Positions 1 through 6,297 of a stretch of DNA of 11,812 bases are shown here, in pieces (positions within the stretch are counted from its first letter, which is position 1; each line of letters starts with the position of its first letter). The translations under genes were made by a program, and so were the position numbers. Source of the DNA: Chloroflexota bacterium (GTDB taxonomy: Bacteria > Chloroflexota > Anaerolineae > Promineifilales > Promineifilaceae); contig QQUD01000461.1 of assembly GCA_008501785.1 (NCBI GenBank), forward strand, positions 1 through 11,812, in the 5' to 3' direction. Under the pieces are notes generated by a model that was not told the DNA's origin, searched no databases, and saw nothing but the letters and a program-made list of their open reading frames with translations.

Positions 1-570
1 GTTGTAGAAGAAACGGCCGTTCCCACCACAACCCCAACACCGATCCAAATCGCTGCCAAAAACATTAGCCAACACAGCCAATCACGTGCCACCTGGACTG
101 TCACCCCAACACCTTCCCCCACACCCACACCCACACCAACCATCCAACCCACCTTCATCAGTCCAGATTACAATGCGGGCGAACGACCGTTTGGCGTCAG
201 TAACAATGAGCGCTGGATTGATGTCAACTTAACCACACAAACAGTTATTGCTTATGAGGGAGATACGGCCGTTTTCAACGCCCTCGTCTCCAGCGGCACC
301 TGGGAATACCCAACCGTCACCGGCCAATTCCGCATTTGGCTGCGCTACGAAAGCCAAACCATGAACGGCGCACTGCTTGGGTACGATTATTACCTGGAAA
401 ACGTCCCTTACGTCATGTACTTTTTTGAAGACTACGCCATTCACGGCGCTTACTGGCATAATAATTTTGGCACACCCATGAGTCACGGCTGTGTCAATGT
501 ACATCCAACAGATGCCGGTTGGTTATACAATTGGGCATCGATGGGCACACTTGTTAATGTGCATTATTAA
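1..570 (+). CDS. L,D-transpeptidase (YkuD domain), exported, 5' end outside window
   Basis: The frame is open from base 1 to the TAA at 568-570, giving 189 residues of a protein whose start lies upstream of the window. Residues about 38-50 are a Thr-Pro repeat, the kind of flexible spacer that follows a signal peptide or membrane anchor in Chloroflexota exported proteins. From about residue 70 a YkuD fold is visible: the RWIDVNL strand, an Ile-His-Gly at 147-149 and the catalytic S-H-G-C-V-N motif at 161-166 with Cys164 (codon 490-492). Known role of the family: forming 3-3 cross-links in peptidoglycan, or attaching proteins to it, through an acyl-enzyme on this Cys. The domain ends right at the C-terminus, as is usual. 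The gene contains two ACGGCCGT motifs (13-20 and 265-272), both read as Thr-Ala-Val. The call is firm; the substrate is unknown. Confidence 0.9.
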   Translation, partial: VVEETAVPTTTPTPIQIAAKNISQHSQSRATWTVTPTPSPTPTPTPTIQPTFISPDYNAGERPFGVSNNERWIDVNLTTQTVIAYEGDTAVFNALVSSGTWEYPTVTGQFRIWLRYESQTMNGALLGYDYYLENVPYVMYFFEDYAIHGAYWHNNFGTPMSHGCVNVHPTDAGWLYNWASMGTLVNVHY

Positions 571-612
571 CGTAACGAAATCGACATTTTTTAATTCAGT
601 CAGTCCACACAA

Positions 613-634
613 ATTGCTTTTCCACAAAAGCAAT
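613..634 (+). terminator. Hairpin downstream of the L,D-transpeptidase gene, possible terminator
   Basis: Perfect 9-bp stem ATTGCTTTT (613-621) / AAAAGCAAT (626-634) with a CCAC loop, 43 bases after the stop codon. There is no T-run after the stem (a T6 run lies before it, at 587-592), so intrinsic termination would be weak. It is the only termination-like structure between this gene and purA apart from the element at 749-810. Confidence 0.4.
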
Positions 635-748
635 ATGCAATACAACCCACCTATTTATCAGACAACAGGAAAATAATTCGAATGAGAAAAATCACATTTC
701 AGAATGTCATCCTGCCTGCCGCAAAAATTGCACAATCAAAAAATTCGC

Positions 749-810
749 AGGTGCAGCGCACTTAAAAAAATTTTGCCAAAGCAAAATATCGTTTAAAGTG
801 CGTCGCACCT
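749..810. repeat. REPIN-like double palindrome upstream of purA
   Basis: Arms AGGTGCAGCGCACTT (749-763) and AAGTGCGTCGCACCT (796-810) pair over 15 positions with a 2-base internal mismatch. Each arm is also a small palindrome by itself (GTGC-AGC-GCAC and GTGC-GTC-GCAC). A third stem, TTTTGC (771-776) / GCAAAA (781-786), sits inside. Two self-palindromic arms in inverted orientation are the architecture of REP doublets (REPINs). The element ends 32 bases before the purA Shine-Dalgarno sequence, so it is probably transcribed in the purA leader or just upstream of its promoter. No convincing promoter was found in 571-856. The rest of this 286-base gap holds the hairpin at 613-634 and otherwise AT-rich sequence with no recognisable gene. 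Confidence 0.6.
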
Positions 811-856
811 AAAGTCACAAAGGTTTGAGTAAAAAGCTCAACAGGAGGAAGTATAA

Positions 857-2149
<1,293 letters not shown>

Positions 2150-2157
2150 CCCTCCCC

Positions 2158-2191
2158 AGACCCTAAGGGTTTTCTTCAACCCTTAGGGTCT
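2158..2191. repeat. CCCTAAGGG hairpin repeat copy 1, possible purA terminator
   Basis: Perfect 14-bp inverted repeat: AGACCCTAAGGGTT (2158-2171) / AACCCTTAGGGTCT (2178-2191), loop TTCTTC. It starts 9 bases after the purA stop codon and runs into TTT, so it can also act as a weak intrinsic terminator. It is the leftmost of seven copies and marks the left edge of the accessory block. Confidence 0.85.
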
Positions 2192-2197
2192 TTAGTA

Positions 2198-2225
2198 TTG
2201 CCCCCCCAAAACCTTCTGCTAAAAT
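2198..2225 (+). promoter_or_regulatory. Candidate promoter for the restriction-modification gene, with a C7 tract
   Basis: TTGCCC (2198-2203) and TAAAAT (2220-2225) are separated by 16 bases and resemble -35 and -10 boxes (4/6 and 5/6 matches to the sigma70 consensus). A run of seven C residues (2201-2207) overlaps the -35 box and the spacer. Transcripts starting near 2232 would carry repeat copy 2 in their leader. No other promoter-like pair was seen between copies 1 and 2. Confidence 0.35.
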
Positions 2226-2252
2226 ACCATCCTCTTGCCAACTAACAAACCC

Positions 2253-2286
2253 ACACCCTAAGGGTTTTCCGAAACCCTTAGGGTGT
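2253..2286. repeat. CCCTAAGGG hairpin repeat copy 2, in the leader of the restriction-modification gene
   Basis: Perfect 15-bp inverted repeat: ACACCCTAAGGGTTT (2253-2267) / AAACCCTTAGGGTGT (2272-2286), loop TCCG. Its outer pair differs from the other copies (ACA/TGT instead of AGA/TCT), but pairing is kept. The hairpin ends 7 bases before the Shine-Dalgarno of the next gene, so in RNA it could influence translation. Confidence 0.85.
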
Positions 2287-2307
2287 AAGAAAAAAAGGAT
2301 CGCGCCA

Positions 2308-5307
2308 ATGCCAGCCCCAACCGAACTCACCACCCTCATCAACCGCTTCGAACGCAACCTCGACGACTACCGCTCCGGTCACTACAACGAAACCCAGGTA
2401 CGCCGCGAATTCATCGATCCCTTTCTCAAGCTGCTGGGCTGGGACGTAGACAACACCAAAGGGTATGCCGAACAGTACAAAGATGTGGTGCATGAAGACG
2501 CCATCAAAGTCGGCGGCTCCACCAAAGCACCCGACTACTCGCTGCGCATTGGCGGCCAGCGCAAATTGTTTGTGGAAGCCAAAAAGCCATCTGTGAACAT
2601 CAAACAAGACATTGCGCCCGCCTTTCAGGTGCGCCGCTATGCGTGGAGCGCCAAGCTGCCCCTGAGCATACTCACCGACTTCGAAGAGCTTGCCGTGTAC
2701 GACTGCCGCGACAAGCCCAACAAAACCGACAAAGCCAGCCATGCCCGCATCATGTACTTCACATTCCGCGACTACGCCGACAAATGGGACGAACTGATGG
2801 AGCTGTTTTCACCACAGGCGATTATGCAGGGCGCGTTTGATAAATTTATCCAGTCTAGCAAAAAGAAGCGCGGCACGGCTGAAGTAGACGACGCCTTCCT
2901 CGCCGAAATTTCGGTATGGCGCGATGAACTGGCGCGAAACATTGCGCTGCGCAATCCCGGCATCAAAACGCGCAGCCTGAACCACGCCGTACAGCGCACT
3001 ATCGACCGCCTCATCTTTTTGCGCATTGCCGAGGACCGGGGCATTGAGCCGTATGGCCGCCTGCGCGACCGCGCCGGTAAAGCCAATGTGTACCAAAACT
3101 TAACCTACCTGTTCCGGCAGGCAGACGCCAAATACAACTCCGGACTGTTTCACTTCAAAACAGAGCGCGGGCGAGATGAGGCGTCGCTGGACACCTTTAC
3201 GCTGGACCTGGCACTTGACGACAAGCCGCTGCGCAGCATCATCAAGCGGCTCTACTACCCAGACAGCCCGTACCAGTTCGACGTGATTCCGGCCGATATT
3301 TTGGGACAGGTGTACGAGCAGTTTTTGGGCAAGGTAATCCGGCTCACACCCAAAGGACAGGCGAAGGTTGAAGAAAAGCCGGAGGTGAAAAAGGCGGGCG
3401 GTGTCTTTTACACGCCGACTTATATTGTCGACTACATTGTGCAGCAGACGGTGGGCAAATTGGTGGAAGGCAAAAAGCCGGGAAAGGCAGGCGCAGTCAG
3501 CAAGCTGCGCATTTTAGACCCGGCGTGTGGTTCGGGCAGCTTTTTGATTGGCGCGTACCAGTTTTTGCTCGATTGGCACTTGAACGAATATGTGCAGGAG
3601 CCGGAGCGCTGGGCGCGGGGCAAGGAACCGGCGCTGATGCAAAACGGCAGCGGTGAATGGCGGCTGACGATTGGCGAACGGAAGCGCATTTTGCTGAACA
3701 ATATTTATGGCGTGGACATTGACCAGCAGGCGGTGGAGGTGACGAAGCTGAGCCTGCTGCTGAAGGTGATGGAGGGCGAGAATGAGCAAACGATGGGCAC
3801 CCAGCTTTCGCTGCTGCCGGAGCGGGTGCTGCCTGACCTGAGCGCCAACATTCAGTGCGGCAATTCGCTGATTGGGCCAGATTTTTACGATGGGCAAATG
3901 AGCCTGGGGATTGTGGATGAGGAGGAGATGTACCGCATCAATGTGTTTGACTGGGATGCGGCATTTCCGACGATTGTGCCCTGGGGCGGCTTTGACGCGG
4001 TGATTGGGAACCCGCCATACATTCGCATGGAATTTTTTAAGGATTGGAAAAATTATCTACGAACAAATTATAAATCTCATGATGAGCGTTCGGATTTGTA
4101 CGCATACTTCATAGAAAAAGCACATAATCTGTTAAGAACTTCTGGAAATTTCGGCATGATTGTTTCTAACAAATTTTTGAAAGCAAAATATGGTAAACCG
4201 CTTCGAGAATTTTTGCGCCAAAATGCTTCAGTTAGTGAAGTTGTAGATTTTGCCGGTTTACCCGTCTTTAAAGGAGCAACAGTCCGTACAATTGTTCTTC
4301 ACACTACAAAGAATAACCTTAATATAATTCATTACACACCACCTCTTAATCCTGACCTTTTCAATTTAGTTGACAGCCATACGGTTACTGTAGAAGATGC
4401 AATAAAAATTCATTCATACCAAGTCGCACAAAACTCATTGGAAGAAGATGTCTGGACATTCGCCAAGGAAGAAGTTCGAATTCTTATGTCTCGATTGAAG
4501 GGTGAACACCCATCACTGGATAAAAATTCATCAGGAAATATTTGTAGAGGTGTGGTATCTGGTCTTACAAAAGCATTTGTCATTAATGCCAAAATACGAA
4601 ATGATATTTTAAGTGAGAACCCTCAAGCGGATGAAATTATCAAACCATTTCTAAACGGTCGTGATGTTAGACGTTATCAACTACAGCCAAAAGATTTGTA
4701 TCTAATCTACACATTTCATGGTGTAGATATCAAGCGTTATCCTGCTGTTGAAGCACACCTTAAACCATTCAAAGATCGTCTTGTTAAACGTGCAACTCGG
4801 CAAGAATGGTACGAATTACAACAACCCCAATTCAAATTTTCACAGTACATGGACAATCCCAAAATAATTTTTCCTGACATTGCTACCGAGCCTCGATTCA
4901 CGTTAGATGAAAAAGGGTTTTACAGTTCCAATACCACATACTTCATTCCGATTCCAGATTTGTTTTTACTTGGGCTACTAAACTCGCGGCTTGGTAAATT
5001 CTATTTTGTGACAGTATGTGCAGGTCTCGAAGGCAAGAATGAAAACTACCTACGATTCTTTGGACAATATCTTTCAGGTTTTCCAGTAGTAAACCTTGAA
5101 GATTCTTCAAAAGAAAAACAACAAGTTGCAATGCAAACAAGGCAAATGTTGGAGCTACACAAACGGCTGGCAGCCGCACAGACGGCGCATGAGCGGACGC
5201 TCTTGCAGCGCCAAATCGCCGCCACCGACCGCCAAATCGACCAACTCGTCTACCAACTCTACGACCTGACCCCCGCCGAAATCGCGATTGTGGAGGGTCA
5301 AAGCTAA
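2308..5307 (+). CDS. Type IIG-like restriction-modification enzyme (nuclease, N6-adenine methyltransferase and target recognition in one chain)
   Basis: A 999-residue single-chain enzyme expected to methylate adenine in a specific DNA site and cut unmodified DNA. Residues about 1-140 resemble the HsdR_N nuclease fold, with P-D at 75-76 and E-A-K at 90-92 (a PD-(D/E)xK site). A helical region follows to about 350. The methyltransferase starts with G-G-V-F-Y-T-P-T near 364-371 (motif X), then D-P-A-C-G-S-G-S-F at 404-412 (SAM binding) and N-P-P-Y at 568-571 (catalytic, N6-adenine type). Residues about 575-950 form a TaqI/Eco57I-like target-recognition region, and the last roughly 48 residues look helical or coiled-coil. 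The ATG follows AAAGGA (2294-2299) at 8 bases. Base composition changes sharply: 39 of 60 bases are G or C at 3721-3780 but only 20 of 60 at 4321-4380, and 40 of 60 at 5161-5220. No ACGGCCGT occurs in the gene. BREX PglX is less likely because a nuclease site is present and no BREX genes adjoin. Confidence 0.9.
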   Translation: MPAPTELTTLINRFERNLDDYRSGHYNETQVRREFIDPFLKLLGWDVDNTKGYAEQYKDVVHEDAIKVGGSTKAPDYSLRIGGQRKLFVEAKKPSVNIKQDIAPAFQVRRYAWSAKLPLSILTDFEELAVYDCRDKPNKTDKASHARIMYFTFRDYADKWDELMELFSPQAIMQGAFDKFIQSSKKKRGTAEVDDAFLAEISVWRDELARNIALRNPGIKTRSLNHAVQRTIDRLIFLRIAEDRGIEPYGRLRDRAGKANVYQNLTYLFRQADAKYNSGLFHFKTERGRDEASLDTFTLDLALDDKPLRSIIKRLYYPDSPYQFDVIPADILGQVYEQFLGKVIRLTPKGQAKVEEKPEVKKAGGVFYTPTYIVDYIVQQTVGKLVEGKKPGKAGAVSKLRILDPACGSGSFLIGAYQFLLDWHLNEYVQEPERWARGKEPALMQNGSGEWRLTIGERKRILLNNIYGVDIDQQAVEVTKLSLLLKVMEGENEQTMGTQLSLLPERVLPDLSANIQCGNSLIGPDFYDGQMSLGIVDEEEMYRINVFDWDAAFPTIVPWGGFDAVIGNPPYIRMEFFKDWKNYLRTNYKSHDERSDLYAYFIEKAHNLLRTSGNFGMIVSNKFLKAKYGKPLREFLRQNASVSEVVDFAGLPVFKGATVRTIVLHTTKNNLNIIHYTPPLNPDLFNLVDSHTVTVEDAIKIHSYQVAQNSLEEDVWTFAKEEVRILMSRLKGEHPSLDKNSSGNICRGVVSGLTKAFVINAKIRNDILSENPQADEIIKPFLNGRDVRRYQLQPKDLYLIYTFHGVDIKRYPAVEAHLKPFKDRLVKRATRQEWYELQQPQFKFSQYMDNPKIIFPDIATEPRFTLDEKGFYSSNTTYFIPIPDLFLLGLLNSRLGKFYFVTVCAGLEGKNENYLRFFGQYLSGFPVVNLEDSSKEKQQVAMQTRQMLELHKRLAAAQTAHERTLLQRQIAATDRQIDQLVYQLYDLTPAEIAIVEGQS

Positions 5308-5367
5308 GACCCTAAGGGTTTAGCAAACAATTATTCAAAAATATATTGCCTAAAACCCTTAGGGTCT
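5307..5367. repeat. CCCTAAGGG hairpin repeat copy 3 (long form, array unit A)
   Basis: 61-bp unit. The outer arms AGACCCTAAGGGTTTA and TAAAACCCTTAGGGTCT enclose a roughly 30-base AT-rich middle that extends the stem imperfectly (AGCAA against TTGCCT). Its first base is the last base of the stop codon of the restriction-modification gene. Confidence 0.9.
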
Positions 5368-5385
5368 GATCGTCACCTTTCACCA

Positions 5386-5446
5386 AGACCCTAAGGGTTT
5401 AGCAAACAATTATTCAAAAATATATTGCCTAAAACCCTTAGGGTCT
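5386..5446. repeat. CCCTAAGGG hairpin repeat copy 4 (long form, array unit B)
   Basis: By eye this unit is identical to unit A over all 61 bases. The 18-base spacers after A (5368-5385) and after B (5447-5464) differ at one position, so the 79-bp unit including its spacer was probably duplicated recently. Confidence 0.9.
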
Positions 5447-5464
5447 GATCGTCACCCTTCACCA

Positions 5465-5525
5465 AGACCTTAAGGGTTTTAGTAAACCATTACTCAAGAA
5501 AATATTGTCCAAACCCTTAGGGTCT
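5465..5525. repeat. CCCTAAGGG hairpin repeat copy 5 (long form, diverged array unit C)
   Basis: Same 61-bp length as A and B but with several changes in the middle and CCTTAAGGG in the left arm, leaving one G-T type mismatch in the stem. It ends 14 bases before the transposase start codon. Units A to C form a tandem array with a 79-bp period (5307-5525). Confidence 0.88.
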
Positions 5526-5539
5526 AACTAAACTAACCT

Positions 5540-6151
5540 ATGTCAAAACCAGAACCGCTTCACTTCAACACAACCTACCACATCTATAATCGTGGAAACA
5601 ACGGTGAAACAATCTTTCGCAGTAAAGAAAATTACCAACACTTCCTCAAGCTATACATCAAACATTTCCACCCATATGCCGACACATATGCATACTGCTT
5701 GCTGCCTAACCATTTCCACTTTGCCATGCATGTTCGTGACGAAAAGACCCTAAGGGTTTCTGAAACCCTTAGGGTCTCGGGGAAAAAGCCCCCCACACCC
5801 AGCCAAGCATTCGGTAATTTGTGCAACGCTTACACAAAGGCATTCAACAAACGTTACCAACGAACAGGCAGCTTATTTGAAAATCCGTTTGGCCGTAAAC
5901 CGGTAACCAACGACCGTTATTTATGCACGCTCATCCGCTACATTCACCAAAATCCGCAAACGCACGGCATTGTCGGTGATTTCCGTGATTGGCCCTACTC
6001 TTCCTACGATGCAATCTTGCATGATAAACCAACGCGGGTGGCGAAAACGGCCGTTCTTGACTGGTTTGGCAATGCGCCCGCATTTGCAGATGCTCACCAA
6101 ACAGAACTGGATATTGAGTTGATTGCTTCGTTGATTGAGGTTGATTTTTAA
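5540..6151 (+). CDS. REP-associated tyrosine transposase (RAYT, IS200-like Y1 HUH nuclease)
   Basis: A 203-residue single-strand DNA transposase of the IS200/IS605 TnpA superfamily. Such enzymes nick at hairpins using a tyrosine; RAYTs are linked to the spread of REP hairpins. Visible signs: the N-terminal H-I-Y-N-R-G-N-N strand (14-21), the HUH metal motif His58-Phe59-His60 in L-P-N-H-F-H-F, T-K-A-F-N-K-R-Y-Q-R-T-G-S-L-F (99-113), and R-Y-I-H-Q-N-P (133-139) with the presumed nucleophile Tyr134. It ends with a W-x-Y-S-S-Y-like segment typical of RAYTs. No clear Shine-Dalgarno precedes the ATG. Residues 69-80 (K-T-L-R-V-S-E-T-L-R-V-S) are encoded by an inserted copy of the CCCTAAGGG hairpin, in the variable linker after the HUH strand. 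The frame is intact, so the protein may still work. Hairpin copies flank it closely on both sides, as expected for a RAYT and its substrates. One ACGGCCGT lies at 6047-6054. Confidence 0.92.
   Translation: MSKPEPLHFNTTYHIYNRGNNGETIFRSKENYQHFLKLYIKHFHPYADTYAYCLLPNHFHFAMHVRDEKTLRVSETLRVSGKKPPTPSQAFGNLCNAYTKAFNKRYQRTGSLFENPFGRKPVTNDRYLCTLIRYIHQNPQTHGIVGDFRDWPYSSYDAILHDKPTRVAKTAVLDWFGNAPAFADAHQTELDIELIASLIEVDF
5745..5777. repeat. CCCTAAGGG hairpin repeat copy 6, inside the transposase gene
   Basis: Near-perfect 33-bp palindrome: AGACCCTAAGGGTTTC (5745-5760) / GAAACCCTTAGGGTCT (5762-5777), with a single unpaired base between. It lies inside the transposase reading frame in the one frame that has no stop codon, and its length is divisible by three. 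Confidence 0.92.
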
Positions 6152-6185
6152 ACCCTAAGGGTTTCGGAAAACCCTTAGGGTTTTT
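6150..6185. repeat. CCCTAAGGG hairpin repeat copy 7, also a terminator of the transposase gene
   Basis: Perfect 15-bp stem AAACCCTAAGGGTTT (6150-6164) / AAACCCTTAGGGTTT (6169-6183), loop CGGA, followed by further T residues (T5 at 6181-6185). This has the form of an intrinsic terminator. It begins inside the transposase stop codon (TAA 6149-6151) and is the right-hand edge of the repeat-bounded block. Confidence 0.88.
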
Positions 6186-6211
6186 GGAATTTCCTCCCAA
6201 CCTGATAGGAA

Positions 6212-6240
6212 TTGACACCAAAACTGCGTAGACTTATCGT
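6212..6240 (+). promoter_or_regulatory. Candidate sigma70-type promoter of the thiolase gene
   Basis: A consensus TTGACA (6212-6217) lies 17 bases before TATCGT (6235-6240, 4/6 match to TATAAT). Transcription would start near 6247, just inside the heptad repeat, leaving a leader of about 50 bases. Confidence 0.45.
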
Positions 6241-6243
6241 ATC

Positions 6244-6278
6244 TAGCTGAAAGCTAATAGCTACCAGCTAATTGCTAT
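6244..6278. repeat. Five-unit 7-bp repeat (xxGCTxx) in the thiolase leader
   Basis: TAGCTGA, AAGCTAA, TAGCTAC, CAGCTAA and TTGCTAT follow each other without gaps, with GCT exactly every 7 bases (6246, 6253, 6260, 6267, 6274). Pairs of units form short inverted repeats of the form TAGCT-N3-AGCTA. It resembles the degenerate heptamer repeats known from filamentous cyanobacteria; its function is unknown. Confidence 0.6.
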
Positions 6279-6297
6279 CATTCAACAGGAGTTGACT

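Noticed and set aside
749..810. A purine riboswitch before purA
   Set aside because: The structure is a simple nested palindrome with self-palindromic arms. I see no three-way junction or the conserved loops of the purine aptamer.
2278..3897. Antisense open frames opposite the restriction-modification gene
   Set aside because: GC-rich shadow frames; the plus-strand protein in the same stretch has clear catalytic motifs.
2308..5307. BREX PglX methyltransferase
   Set aside because: An N-terminal nuclease-like site (PD...EAK) is visible and no BREX partner genes adjoin, so a single-chain type IIG enzyme fits better.
5307..5525. Three regularly spaced repeats resembling a small CRISPR array
   Set aside because: Units are 61 bp, strongly palindromic and occur singly elsewhere in the window. 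The two 18-base spacers are nearly identical to each other and no cas gene is present.
5744..5780. Frameshift or pseudogene status of the transposase because of the inserted hairpin
   Set aside because: The insertion keeps the frame open, and the HUH motif, tyrosine and C-terminal motifs are all intact.
2158..6183. CCCTAA / TTAGGG strings resembling telomeric repeats
   Set aside because: They occur as hairpin arms around CCCTWAGGG, never as tandem TTAGGG runs. Everything else in the window is bacterial.
6292..6297. TTG start two codons upstream of the thiolase ATG
   Set aside because: It touches the AGGAG ribosome-binding site, while the ATG at 6298 has correct spacing and matches the usual N-terminus of the family.
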